DNA of 64,000 nucleotides. Origin: Tetracentron sinense. Taxonomy: Eukaryota > Streptophyta > Magnoliopsida > Trochodendrales > Trochodendraceae. Below the pieces are notes generated by a model. The model was not told the DNA's origin and did not search any database. It was given only the letters and a program-made list of their open reading frames with translations. Shown here one piece after another: positions 48,311 through 60,834 of the stretch. The position numbers and the translations under genes are program-made. The stretch is taken from positions 7,148,416 to 7,212,415 of the forward strand of contig CM026567.1 in assembly GCA_015143295.1 (NCBI GenBank), given 5' to 3'. Position 1 is the stretch's first letter. Every line of letters begins with the position of its first letter.

Positions 48311-49142
48311 GCTCTGAGAGATGCTGAGGGAATATCAAAACTTACGACTCTATCTAAAGAGCAAGGGAGGAATAATGTTGGGTTCCTTTCTCTATTTATG
48401 CTAGGTAAATTGGAAGAGTATCTCTAGTTGTTGGTGAATTTCATCACCTTTAACATGATAAGGTAAACTTCTGTAATTATTTTTCTCTTTTTTGACTGGC
48501 AATCTTTTTGCAACAACCGGATACCTGAGGCCACTTTGATGGCACGGTCCTACCTTCTATAGAAGTTGATCAGATATATATTGATGGATGCTAGATGTTG
48601 TGTATCTGCAATCTTCTCCATCCTGTTGCTACTTGATGGAATCTAGAAAGGGTAATTATTAAAATTTCATTGCCAAGAGACTAAAAAAAAAGGGAAATAT
48701 TTTGATTCTTCTTAGACTCTATAATTATTTGGTGTGAATGTGTTTGACAACTGGTAGGTTGTTCTTACTATTGAATCTAAAGTTGCAAAGAAGAGGTACC
48801 CTTATGTGACTTTAGCTATTCGTTTTATGTTGCCCTGTTATTCTGTTTTGATTTATTTGGCTGTTTGTATTTGCGCACATCATTACCTTAATCGTATTAG
48901 TATATTTGGTAAGTTTTTTTATGCATGTTTGATATCATTGCCACAATCATACCCTCTCGCAAATCAGAGTGTTCTTGAGGATTTTTTGGAATTTGTTCAC
49001 TAAAACAAGAAACATCAAGTCGGCTTCAGATGTTTCAACTTCCAAGTAATGGTATTTTGTGGGTTTCTGAAACCTATCATTTGCATTTGTTTAATTGTTA
49101 AAAGGTAGTTGAATTATCTCTACACAATATGTATATGTTTTG
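48311..49142. other. Left flank of the gag-only element; possible gene remnant
   Basis: An open stretch at 48745-49002 on the plus strand (KVAKKRYPYVTLAIRF ...) contains hydrophobic segments and no recognised domain. This sequence was continuous with 55007 onward before the LTR element inserted. Confidence 0.3.
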
Positions 49143-50650
49143 TGAAAAATCTAAATTCGGTGAACCTCAAATCAAGATTTGAGTTGAGAATCCCACAAGC
49201 TCAAGGGGATGGTTCGGTTTCCCTAATAGTCTATCTACCATTTTTGATGGTTTAACAATTGAGTTATTAAGTTAAGGGATGATAAAGTTTAAGTGCAGAA
49301 TAAGGAAAACCAAGCAAACCACAACACAAGGATTTTTACGTGGAAACCCTTCAAGGAAAAACCATGGGACCTAGTCCAGCCATGAGAATCCACTAAGACA
49401 AAGTAAACAAGAACTTACAAGACTCGAACTTGACTCCTTTGGACTCGACACTACGATACTTCAGTTCTTAGTCCTTCATGTCTCGAAAAGTCACCATATA
49501 CTCTCAAGTCCCGCAATCAACCGCAGCCGCTTTTACTTCTCTTTGTGTCTTGAAAACAGTCCACGATCTTCCGATCGATCTCCGTTAATGACGGCTTCGC
49601 AATCCACCGACCAAATCACTCTACCACGATCTTTCTCGGATTGAACTCCTTCAAAAAGGCTCCGGAACACTCCAGCCAAGGTGTTCTATCCAGAACGGGT
49701 TGATGGTTTGATAAGAATCATCACCTAGATGGACTCCTTCAAATGACAAGTCCAAACAAGCAAAACTGTAACTTTGGGCTTGCAAACTCTAGGTTTAATG
49801 CACTAACAAAAGGGGTAGAGAAAATATATTCCATAGGTTTGATGACCTCTGGAGACACTTAAAAATATTCTCCACACACTCCCTAAGTTGTTCTCCACGA
49901 AGTGGAAGGGTTCTATATATAAAGGGAATCAAAAAACATGTTTAGAAGTTGCTAAAATATGTTAAAAACCAAAGAAGGAAGCAAAGGAATTGCATTAGCA
50001 AAACTCACATATCAGGGTCGACCCATGGGGATCCATTGGTTGACCAAACATACCACTTCGGTCGACTAAAAGGTCTCTTAGGGTCAACCCTAAAAAAATC
50101 AACTTGCTGTCCAAATTCACCACATATATTTTTGGCACTTCAGGGTTGACCCTAAACACCTAGGGTTGACCCTGAGGCTAAAAACAAATTTAAAACTTCG
50201 TTTTCAGCTCTCGGTCCCTTCATGAAAGTTGTAGTCCTTTTCGACTCGGTTGATTTGACATATTATAGAATAAAATATGAGCTACAATTTGGGAGATATG
50301 CCCCTCACAAGTAAACTTGGTTTTTTGAAAAATTTCAGCATTGTTAACTTGTTTTGCACTACTTATCTCATCACCTAGGGTCCGTATGATTCGACTAGGA
50401 CACTTACCACCTAGGGCATCATTTTAGGATTATTCTAGGTCAAATCCCACCTATGGTCACATGGTATCTAGGTCACTTACCAACCTATGAAGGAAATGAT
50501 CAACCGAGTGAATCAACCGGTCTTTTTTGGTCTTCAACTTCGCTTTGGCGTAGATGCTTGAAGGTAATGACATAAGACACACACCTAGACACCTAGACTC
50601 ACTTGTCTTGACACCGGAATATGCCAACACCAAAAAATATGGACTTTACA
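49143..50650 (-). repeat. 3' LTR of gag-only element
   Basis: Nearly collinear with 53521-55006. It contains several copies of agggtcgaccc/agggttgaccct-like sequence, and one extra stretch of about 22 bp near 50070 absent from the other LTR. Confidence 0.92.
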
Positions 50651-52255
50651 ATCTCCCCTTTTGGCAATTCCGTGGCAAAACCAAACTGAAGTACATGACT
50701 TGACACAAACTCACCCAAACACATCAAAACGGTGAATTAGGATATTACATGACTCCAACATTATTACATGACACCAATTGACAAATCATCTTGAATAAAA
50801 ACACTAAAGCTCTTGTTAAGCAAATTCTATCTGCTGCAACCCTGCACCTGCACATGCTCATAAATAAAACACCCAGTGAAACATGTATGGAGTATAAAAC
50901 TAAGTAAGCACAGGTAATGCAAAGAATGTACTGAACTTGGGAAATAATACCCAACATTCTCCCCCTTTTTGGCACAATTGCCAAAGGTATTCATAAAGCC
51001 AATATCACAAAAAAAATACCAATTTAGTAAATGTGAAATATTAAGGCAACCACAGTACAACCAATCAAGTGCAGACAATGAAGGATTAAAGAGCAAGGAA
51101 CAAGATATAAATATAAAGCACAAACTCTCCCTCAACTACTCAGGTATAGAACTCCCCCTCAACAATTCAACTTGATCTTCTCCCCCTAAGATCAAGAATA
51201 CTACCAAAAATCGGGCACTTATGCTAGAAAGGCCCACGGTAAACCAATAAGAGACCACATAATAATAATACAAAAAAAAATATCACGTGCCACACAAACA
51301 TGCATCAAAAGCATTCCAAGCAGTAGTAATTTAAAATTACAAATCCAATGAAGAACATGATTAGTTAGTCCGATTGAGGATACCCATTTAACTAAATATC
51401 ATAGAGTGTTAAAGCATAGCCAATTCACTTAGACACATTTAGTGAATTTTTCAAAAGTGAAGCATTGTGTGTAGTGGTGATCTGACAAGATACTAGATCA
51501 AAGTTTATTTCCCTTTCCAAGGGTATGACATTAACCACTAAGGAAACTCCCGAAGAGATACATCTTAGAAGTCAAACCTAGTTAGATCCAGATATGATGA
51601 TTTTTTACATTTTAGTGCTCCTTTATCCATTTTATTTGACTCAATATTTTTCTTTTATTTTTTGTCAAATACCTCTAGTTTGTAAGATTTCTTTTGATGA
51701 TCTTTATTTGATCATATCTTTTCATGCAATGATAGCTTTCACACAATCTAGGTAGGTAGTCCTGGCTATTAGTAGCAGGGGCTTTCACTCTAGTAACCCA
51801 GATAGATACCTATTGTCCGCCTTGGAAGCTATTTCATACTGTTTGCATTTAATAGTGACTTTCACACTATCCCAGTAGGTAGCCCTTTTCATTGCAACAA
51901 TTTTATACACATGGAAGATACCTATATGTGACCCTTCACTCCATAGTTATTACATATAGGAATGAATTTTTGAGTAGAAGGGTCTTTCCCTTTAGCAGGA
52001 GGGTGCCTTTTAGCACCAGGCTCAATGTTTGAGGTGGATGAAGTTCCCTTCACATCTTCAACCCTCTGGTTTTGCTCAAGTTCAACCAACTTGATTTCAA
52101 GACTTGTCTTTTCATCAAGACAAACATGTAAATCAGATTCAAGTAGCTGAGTCTTGGCAAGGAGGAAAGTCTTCTCTTCCTCTCAACCCCGAAGCCACTT
52201 GGTCTAAGGCATCTTTTTCCATTTCAATAGATTTGATCTTTTTAGACATGAAAAA

Positions 52256-53464
52256 CTAAACATTTTTCAGCTTTAGGCATTCTTGAAATAGTTCATCATA
52301 GACTGCCTCAAGCTCTCCCTTAGAATCTGAGTCATTCTGACTCTCTTCATCCTCCTCACCATCACTACATTGTTGGTTACTCACAGCATTTGAAGAAGAT
52401 TTCTCAATCCCAAATAAGGATGCAGGGAAGGCCACATAACCCCTAGTCTCCTCACAAGAAGAACTATCTGATTCCTCAGATTCAGATTCACTGTCATCCC
52501 TTACCTTGCCCTTAAATCTTTTCTTATTAGAGCACTCAGTGGCAATATGGCCGTAGCCTTGGCATTCATAGCATTGAACACCTTGGGATTTCTTGTCTAC
52601 ACTTTTAAAATATTTCTTGTTTTCAAAGTGCTTGGACCTGGGCTTTTCAAGGGATTTTTGTCCTTCCGGATTAAATCTCTTATTAAGTTTCAAATATTTT
52701 CTAAATTTCTTTGCAAATAAAGCCAACTCTTCTTCTTCCTCCTCCTTAGAGTCACTATTTGAACTATCTATGGATTCCTTGACGGACTTCAAGGCAATGG
52801 ATTTTGATTTCTTAAATGGATTCAGATTTAACTCATAGGTTTGGAGAGAACCAACCAACTCTTCAAGTTTGAGAGCATCAACATTTTTGCTCTCCTCGAT
52901 GGCGGTAACCTTAGATCAAAATCTCTCAGGTAGAGATCTCAAAATTTTCCTAACAATTTTAGACTCTGGAATTTTTTCCCCTAGATTAAAGCTAGAATTG
53001 ACAATGTCACTCAGATTGGCATAAAAACTAACAAAAGTTTCATTATCATCCTTCATCAACTTTTCAAACTTAGAGGTCAACAATTGAAGTTTGGAGATGT
53101 TGACAGTTGTAGTCCCTTCATGGGTGATTTGAAGAATGTCCCGTGCCTCCTTCGAAGTGTCACATATAGAAATACGTCGAAATTCTTCGAGTGTGACAGT
53201 AGCGAAAATTGCATTTAGACCCTTACTGTTCCATCTACAACTCTCAAGCTCTACATTAGTCCATTCAGAAGAAGGTTTAGGGATGGTCTGGTCATTTATG
53301 GTCTTTGTTGGATGGGTCCAACATTGTTCAATGGAGAACCATACTCTCTCATCTAAAGATTTTAGAAATGCTCTTATTCGAGCTTTACAATAGGCATAAT
53401 TATTCTCATCAAATAATGGGGGACAAGAGATGGATCCTCCCTCTCTTTGGAGATTCATATTCAC
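52256..53464 (-). pseudogene. gag of the gag-only element, one early stop
   Basis: One frame of 403 codons. Residues 1-182 contain the retrotransposon capsid-like UBN2 region (LFDENNYAYCKARIRAFL, WNSKGLNAIF, LQLLTSKFEKLMKDDNE). A TGA at 52918-52916 interrupts between ERF and SKVTAIEES. It is explained by a single CGA-to-TGA transition, a typical methylated-CpG change. The second part has a basic region, the zinc knuckle CYECQGYGHIATEC, then acidic Ser/Glu runs. After a second stop at 52256 a coiled-coil-like tail (SKKIKSIEMEKDALDQV) continues. A second knuckle-like CNNYGVKGHI is visible near 51945. Confidence 0.87.
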
Positions 53465-53506
53465 CGAAAATATGAGACAAGATCACACTAAAAAGTTAGT
53501 GAACCT

Positions 53507-53518
53507 GCTCTGATACCA
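53507..53518 (-). other. Primer-binding site of gag-only element
   Basis: TGGTATCAGAGC on the minus strand, two bases from the LTR. Confidence 0.9.
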
Positions 53519-53520
53519 AT

Positions 53521-55006
53521 TGAAAAATCTAAATTCGGTGAACCTCAAATCAAGATTTGAGTTGAGAATCCCACAAGCTCAAGGGGATGGTTCGGTTTCC
53601 CTAATAGTCTATCTCCCCTTTTTGATGGTTTAGCAATTAAGTTATTAAGTTAAGGGATGATAAAGTTTAAGTGCGGAATAAGGAAAACCAAGCAAACCAC
53701 AACACAAGGATTTTTACGTGGAAACCCTTCAGGGAAAGACCACAGGATCTAGTCCAGCCATGAGAATCCACTAAGACAAAGTAAACAAGAACTTACAAGA
53801 CTCGAACTTGACTCTTTTGGACTCGGCACTACGATCCTTCAGTTCTTAATCCTCCACGCCTCAAAAATTCACCACGTACTCTCAAGTCCCGTGATCAACC
53901 CCAGCAGCTTTTACTTCTCTTTGTGTCTCGAAAACAGTCCACGATCTTCCGATCGTCTCCGTCAATGACAGCTTCAGAACCCACCGACCAAATCACTCTA
54001 CCACGATCTTTTTTGGATCGATCTCCTTCAAAAAGGCTCCGGAACACTCCAGCCAAGGTGTTCTATCCAGAACGGGTTGATAGTTTGATAAGAATCATCA
54101 CCTAGATGGACTCCTTCAAATGACAAGTCCAAACAAGCAAAACTGTAACTTTGGGTTTGCAAACTCTAGGTTTAATGCACTAAAAAAAGGGATAGAAAAA
54201 AATATATTCCATAGGTTTGATGACCTCTGGAGACACTTAAAAATACTCTCCACACATTCCCTAAGTTGTTCTCCACTAAGTGGAAGGGTTCTATATATAA
54301 AGGGAATCAAAAAACATGTTTAGAAGTTGCTAAAATATGTTAAAAACCAAAGAAGGAAGCAAAGGAATCGCATTAGCAAAACTCACATATCAGGGTCGAC
54401 CCATGGGGATCCATTGGTCGATCAAACATACCACTTCGGTCGACCCTAAAAAAATCAACTTGCTGTCTAAATTCACCATATATATTTTTGGCACTTCAGG
54501 GTTGACCCTAAACGCCCAGGGTTGAACCTGAGGCGAAAAAATAATTTAAAACTTCGTTTTCAGCTCTCGATCTCTTCACAAAAGTTGTAGCCCTTTTCGA
54601 CGCGGTCGATTTGACATATTATAGAGCAAAATCTAAGCTACGATTTGGAAGATATACTCCTCTCAAGCAACCTTGGTTTTTTGAAAAATTTCAGCATTGT
54701 TAACTTGTTTTGCACTACTTATCTCATCACCTAGGGTCCGTATGATTCGACTAGGACACTTACCACCTATGGCATCATGTTAGGATTATTCTAGGTCAAA
54801 TCCCACCTATGGTCACATGGTATCTAGGTCACTTACCATCCTATAAAGGAAATGATCAACTGAGTAAATCAACCGGTCTTCTTTGGTCTTCAACTTCGCT
54901 TTGGTGTGGATGCTTGAAGGTAATGACACAAGACACACACCTAGATACCTAGACTCATTTGTTTTGACACCGGAATAGGCCAACACCAAAAAACATGGAC
55001 TTTACA
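53521..55006 (-). repeat. 5' LTR of gag-only element
   Basis: Matches 49143-50650 with small indels; followed by the target duplication ttttg. Confidence 0.92.
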
Positions 55007-55071
55007 TTTTGCATGTATGCCGTTTTGGATGTCTGGCATTTATGAATTATGTTCTTTTAATTATTTTGTAG

Positions 55072-55196
55072 GGGTTCTTATCCTCCTACGAAGGAATACT
55101 TAAGCTACGTTGAGAAATCGAACATCATCCTTGTGGAAGCTTTCAAAACGTATACAAATTGACAAAGGGGAAGAAGCACCACTTGAAAATGGAGAG
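55072..55196 (+). pseudogene. Exon-like fragment of unknown gene
   Basis: Preceded by ttattttgtag and followed by gtatag. Reads GSYPPTKEYLSYVEKSNIIL and EAFKTYTN, then meets TGA. One base further the frame DKGEEAPLENGE continues to the donor, which suggests a 1-bp frameshift. The family is not recognised. Confidence 0.35.
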
Positions 55197-56063
55197 GTAT
55201 AGTTTGCTTACAGGTTATTGTTTTTTCTTTTTTAAATACATATGTATGATTTAACCAAATATACAAATAATTCATAAACTGATTAGAAGCACAGATCTAT
55301 AGTAAGATGTGCATTTAATCATTTTTCGACTGTTGCTGGTAATTGGTAAATGCATATCATTTAAATGACCAACATGTCTAAATGGGTTTCCCCCATTTAA
55401 AATGAGATTAATTTGCCACTTGTGTAATAGTAGAAGATTTTGATGCTCCTAAGTGCAATGTTCTCTTGTTTTGGAATGTAACGACTTCATAAATTCTTCA
55501 TCGTAAGTGCGTGATACAAGCCCCTTTGTCACCCTCATCAATAATTGCAAAATCAATTTGGCATTTTCACTAGAATCCAAATAGTTTTTTCATTTATTAT
55601 TTTCAACAAGAGGGTACAATAAAGATCATAGGGAATGACCTCTACCTATTAGAATCTGGTACCTTCCTGGAAGGGAGATCTAATTGTAGTTTTTGGTTTG
55701 ATTGTAAATGATCTTCTATGAATGCTCATGCAGTGACAGAGAAAAATGTCAAATATTAGAAACATAGTTTTAATTATTACTGCATGCCCTCTGGTTGGAG
55801 TAAGGTGTATGCCATAGGAGATGTATACACCTTTTGAGTGTATTAAGTATTGCGTCAAGGCATAAGCAATTTATGATTTATAAGATAGTGGTTTTGTTAA
55901 GACAAATTTGTAGATAATTGATGGGTATTTTAGGCAATTTTTTTGTTGTTGAAATGATATCATGTAACTAACACACTCCTTGAAATGATATTTCAGGCAA
56001 TTTGTTCTATACTAGGAGGCTTTAAGCTTTTTTGTTACTTTTGTATTTGTTTATTTTTTCCAG

Positions 56064-56173
56064 ATGGTGGAGGAGAATGGAGAAGAAGAGGGACAAGAAG
56101 AGTCCATTGAGGTGGAGGCCGATTCTATAGACAGCGCCGTACTCAAGAATATATACTCGGGAAATACTTTTAG
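56064..56173 (+). pseudogene. Second exon-like fragment, acidic
   Basis: Flanked by tttttccag and gtaaat. Encodes MVEENGEEEGQEESIEVEAD followed by SIDSAVLKNIYSGNTFR. It has the same acidic character and strand as the tail of 55072-55196, so both could come from one gene broken by the LTR insertion upstream. Not recognised. Confidence 0.35.
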
Positions 56174-56289
56174 GTAAATATGATTGGCTCTTATGAAATA
56201 CTTTAAATACATGGAAAGCAATTGTATTGTATGTGGCAGATGAATGATGTTTACTCCTGCAAATTGCAATTTCTCTTAAGCACCGATCA

Positions 56290-57203
56290 AATCTTTGTTT
56301 GTTTAATGTTGTTTTTTGTTGTTGTTGTTCAACTGCACATGTCCATTCTTTTACTCTTTTTCTTCAACCGCCTCTTTTAACATACTCATTTTTTTTTATT
56401 TTATAATAGTCTCTATACTATATCTATAACGTTTCTTTTCCTTATTCTTATAATACCCCTCTTTTACTCTTTTTGTTATTCCTATGGTACCCTTCTTTTA
56501 CTCTTTTTCTTCAACCACCTTTGTAACATATTATTTTTCTCATTCCTTATAATACCTCTATAATACTATATCTATAACGTTTCTTTTCCTTCTTATAATA
56601 CTCCTCTGTTACACTTTTTCTTATTCCTATAATACCCCTATTTCTATATTGTATCTATAACATTTCTTTTTCTTATGCCTATAATACCCCTCTTTTAATT
56701 TTTTTCTTATTCCTATAATATCCATGCATTCTATACCGTATAATAAAAGATAGTAGTTAATGTCAACATCTTTCTTTCCCATTGCACCCTTTACTTAAAC
56801 ATCAGCAATACCCCCAAGCCTAAATTTCTCTTTCCAATAATACCCTATGCAACTATATGTAATTTCCTATAAACCCTTAATCTATATGGGATACCAACTG
56901 TACACATTTCTCTTCCCCATAATACCTTTGCTACTATATATTTTTTTCATAATACTCTTCTTCTACTCTTCTACTAATGGTATCCCACAATCCTTTATTA
57001 CACCAAATTTTCTTTCCCATAATACTCATTACTTTTACTTATACATATACTTGTACCAAGTCCGCATTTCTCTTTTTAATAATATCATTTGCTATTATTT
57101 ATTTTTTATCATAATACCCTTTACTCTGACTTATATACCGGATGTACCCCAAGCCCACATTTTTCCCCATAATGCCCTTTGTTGTTATATATTATTTCCC
57201 ATA
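56290..57203. repeat. Degenerate pyrimidine-rich repeat region
   Basis: ttcttattcctataatacccc and cccataatacc-type units recur about twenty times with poor periodicity. The sequence resumes after the LTR element at 60151. Confidence 0.65.
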
Positions 57204-57469
57204 ATACCTGTAACGGATAAAATTCGTAAAAAGGAGTAAAAAGAAGGGGTAAAATAGGGATTTCTCACTCTGGCAAATTCTGACAATTTAGCCGACCTAA
57301 GCCCACTTGGGCTATGTGCTGGCTCACTTGAGTGTTGTCTGACAGGTGATCCCATCGTGACTGCACAAGTCATGATGACTCCAAATGCCTGTAAATAAGC
57401 AAGAATCATCAGAGAGAAAGGGGGGATGATGGTGCGAGAGGCAAGAGAGGAGAGAAAGGGCAGAAGGAG

Positions 57470-57640
57470 AAGAGAGATGGATGGTGCGAAAGGCAAAGAG
57501 GATGGAGCGAAAGGCAAAGAGGATGGTGCGAAAGGCAAGGAGGATGGTGCGAAAAGCAAGAGAGGAGATCAAGAGAAGAAGAAGAAGAGGAAGAGGAAGA
57601 GAAAGAGGAAGAGGAAGAGGAAGAGGAAGAGGAAGATCTG
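57470..57640 (+). repeat. 21-bp and 6-bp arrays in the 5' LTR
   Basis: About four units of gatggtgcgaaaggcaaagag, then a gaagag hexamer run. The 3' LTR (59470-59630) has five 21-bp units and a shorter hexamer run. Confidence 0.85.
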
Positions 57641-57877
57641 AGAAGCTTGAGTCATTCATACCCCTACCTCAAAGTGCTGTGTAGATGGCCACTCACCTGA
57701 TTCTCTCATCTTCTTTTGGTGTTATCCGGCTACTTGGTGCTCTTTATAGCCTCACAAGCGTTTATGGCCGTCAGATTCTCTCAAATAGGCCATGTCCGCC
57801 TGATGCTCTCTATGAATGGTCACACTGCCACTTGCATGGCCTTGCAGTTGATCATCTGATGAGTGCAATCACACATG

Positions 57878-57985
57878 TACTTGTGCCATATACTGTGCTT
57901 GTGCCATACACTGTGCTTGTGCCTTATCATGTGCTTGTGCCATACACTGTGCTTGTGCCATATACTATGCTCGTGCCTTATCATG
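57878..57985 (+). repeat. 18-bp array in the 5' LTR
   Basis: Six units of cttgtgccatacactgtg-type sequence. The 3' LTR has seven at about 59871-59996. Confidence 0.88.
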
Positions 57986-58289
57986 TGTTTGGTGCCTTAT
58001 ACTGATTTTATCATCGGAGCTTATTTCAGGGTGCACACCCGCCCCCTCAGACTCATTTACAGGTGGAGTTGTGCTATCATTCCTCTACCAGCTAAGCAGC
58101 TACAGACGCGTGGCGTGTACGAGATTTTTTTCCTTTTCAAATTGGCGCCGTCTGTGGGAATCGAGCTACGTTGTCTGTGGGAAAGAGCTACGTTGTCTGT
58201 GGGAACAATTGAGAATGAGGCAAAGGGGCTTAGACAATCACAAATGACGAGCATCTTCTACGTCTGAATGGGGCTTTCACTGCATGACA

Positions 58290-58470
58290 ACCACCAAGAG
58301 GTAATTATCGAGTGCTTTCTCAAGTGAATTATCGAGTGCATTCTCAAGTGATTTATCAAGTGAACTGTCCAGTGCATGCTCTAGTGAATTTTCCATATCA
58401 AGTGAATTATCAAGTGAATTATCAGCCTATCAAGAGCTTATCAAGTGAATGATCAAGAGAAGCGATCAGT
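58290..58470 (+). repeat. Internal atcaagtgaatt repeats
   Basis: tatcaagtgaattatc-like units recur about ten times, again at 58799-58855 (tgcttatcaagtgaatttc, three or so copies). Confidence 0.75.
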
Positions 58471-60394
58471 GCCATATCAAGTAAAAAACCTCGTGAATGC
58501 AATGTCAAGTGATGTCTTATCTGATATGTCTGAATACGGTGATGGGACATTTGTAGCTTCTTGATGACATGTCATTCGAGCAAGGTGTCTTACCACATGG
58601 TTCAACACATATCTAAGCATGATGCTCACTACGGGACCTCTGTGACTCAGTCAGATGCAGTGCCCAATAAGCGACCAATTGACTTATTTTATGCAATGTC
58701 ATCTGAGCATGGTGTCATGATGCCCCATTACGAGTCATTCTCGTGAGATAGCATTTGTCTATATTTATGATGGTTTTTACTGCAAACTCATCCGTGTGCT
58801 TATCAAGTGAATATCTGTGCTTATCAAGTGAATTTCTATGCTTATCAAGTGAATTTCTGTGCTCATGCATCTGCACGTGTTCATACACATGCTCGTGCTC
58901 GAAGTACCTGATGACTTCATTTTTCTTGGTGTTGTGATATATGTACATTCTCGTGCACTCTAACACATGCTCTGAGGTATTATGCAGGAGTGAAAGAATC
59001 CGGTGACCTGACTAGGGGCTGATACAAGCTCGTCTTCGCTGGCGAAAGCACAACGTATCAGTGACAACGGAGCATCTACAACGGAAGAGAGCGGAGAACG
59101 GAGCACAATCAGTGTCTGCGGACCAGGTATCATTTTTGGGAATTTTACCCATGGAGTATTCTCGGCACCTCGAACGGAGTTCAAGGCACCGAGAAGGGGC
59201 TAAATGTAACGGATAAAATTCGTAAAAAGGAGTAAAAAGAAGGGGTAAAATAGGGATTTCTCACTCTGGAAAATTCTGACAATTTAGCTGACCTAAGCCC
59301 ACTTGGGCTATGTGCTGGCTCACTTGAGTGTTGTCTGACAGGTGATCCCATTGTGACTGCACAAGTCATGATGACTCCAAATGCCTGTAAATAAGCAAGA
59401 ATCATCAGAGAGAAAGGGGGGATGATGGTGCGAGAGGCAAGAGAGGAGAGAAAGGGCAGAAGGAGAAGAGAGATGGATGGTGCGAAAGGCAAAGAGGATG
59501 GTGCGAAAGGCAGAGAGGATTGTGCGAAAGGCAGAGAAGATGGTGCGAAAGGCAAGGAGGATGGTGCGAAAAGCAAGAGAGGAGATCAAGAGAAGAAGAA
59601 GAAGAGGAAGAGGAAGAGGAAGAGGAAGATCTAAGAAGCTTGAATCATTCATACCCCTACCTCAAAGTGCTGTGTAGATGGCCACTCACCTGATTCTCTC
59701 ATCTTCCTTTAGTGTTATCCGGCTACTTGGTGCTCTTTATAGCCTCACAAGCGTTTATGGCCGTCAGATTCTCTCAAATAGGTCATGTCCGCCTGATGCT
59801 CTCCATGAATGGTCACACTGCCACTTGCACGGCCTTGCAGTTGATCATCTGATGAGTGCAATCACACATGTACTTGTGCCATATACTGTGCTTGTGCCAT
59901 ACACTGTGCTTGTGCCTTATCATGTGCTTGTGCCATACACTGTGCTTGTGCCATACATTGTGCTTGTGCCATATACTGTGCTCGTGCCTTATCATGTGTT
60001 TGGTGCCTTATACTGACTTTATCATCGGAGCTTATTTCAGGGTGCACACCCGCCCCCTCAGACTCATTTACAGGTGGAGTTATGCTATCATTCCTCTACC
60101 AGCTAAGCAGCTACAGACGCGTGGCGTGTACGGGATTTTTTTCCCTTTCAATACCCTTATCCTAATTATACACCACCAGGACCTTCATTCAGTCACCGAC
60201 GATAGTATTTTTCCAGATAATCAAAATTTCTTATCAAACATTCCACCGATCTGTTGGTTAATCTGATGATCCCTAAGGGATCGTCAGAGTTCTGTTATAC
60301 CCTTCGATTAGTTGGGGATGGAGATGGGTCACGGACAATGGGCTTTCATCATAAATTTATGATTCTTGAATGTAGCTGAACACCTTGCTCTGAT

Positions 60395-60745
60395 ATTAGG
60401 TTAACTTTATTTAAGGATCTCATCAACAATAATTCAAGAATCCATACATGTTTAGCATTGAAGAAGATAATGTAAGAGAATTTTGATCGCTTTACGTGAA
60501 CAATGTACACAAGTCTTCAAACTCCATGATTCTAAAGCTCTTGATGGGAAAGATGCTCTCCATAAGCTTATTAGGGAGATAAATATTCTAGGCAGAAAAC
60601 TAAAGTCACCTTATATTCCTAATTACTTTATTAATGTCTAATATACCACTATTTTATTATAGATAAATCTCTAACTTTATCCAGATTTTGGACAATGCAC
60701 ATTGAACAGGCCATAAACTCAATAGAAAATCTTTGGGTACGCATT
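60395..60745 (-). repeat. Diverged solo or truncated copia LTR
   Basis: After a primer-site relic gctctgatat, the order taactttatttaaggatct, caagaatccatacatg, tcttcaaactccatgattc, gctcttgatgggaaagatgct, and ggccataaactcaatagaaa parallels the LTR of element A (644-1050). It is an older relative on the same strand. Confidence 0.6.
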
Positions 60746-60834
60746 CTAAGCTTTTAGCATTGGTGATCCTTTCACATCACTGAATATTTGATATTTACAT
60801 AAAGTTCAAATACACATTATTTCTCATGGGCAAT

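Larger units (their letters stand above)
49143..55006 (-). mobile_element. Gag-only LTR retrotransposon
   Basis: LTRs at 49143-50650 (1508 bp) and 53521-55006 (1486 bp) begin tgaaaaatctaaattcgg and end ggactttaca. The 5-bp target duplication is perfect: ttttg at 49138-49142 and 55007-55011. The primer-binding site gctctgatacca (53507-53518) and a purine tract at 50651-50662 set minus orientation. The internal 2.87 kb encodes a gag-like protein only. No protease, integrase or RT motif is found. A TATA-like tttatatatag lies in each LTR (about 49912 and 54290). It would need polymerase supplied by another element. Confidence 0.93.
57209..60150 (+). mobile_element. Non-autonomous LTR retrotransposon without coding region
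   Basis: LTRs 57209-58139 (931 bp) and 59205-60150 (946 bp) begin tgtaacggataaaattcg and end tttca. Target duplication atacc at 57204-57208 and 60151-60155 is perfect. The primer-binding site tggcgccgtctgtggga starts at 58143, a class used by gypsy-type elements. The purine tract gagaaggggctaaa is at 59191-59204. The internal 1065 bp has no gag or pol motif, only repeats of atcaagtgaatt. It resembles the small LTR derivatives (TRIM/LARD-like) that depend on other elements. Confidence 0.93.

Noticed and set aside
57185-57659. Leu/Pro/Ser-rich proteins on the minus strand at 57 and 59 kb
   Set aside because: They are reverse-strand shadows of the 21-bp and GA-rich arrays in the two LTRs.
57878-57985. 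CRISPR-like array
   Set aside because: The 18-bp units follow each other without spacers, are repeated in both LTRs of a retrotransposon, and lie in plant DNA.
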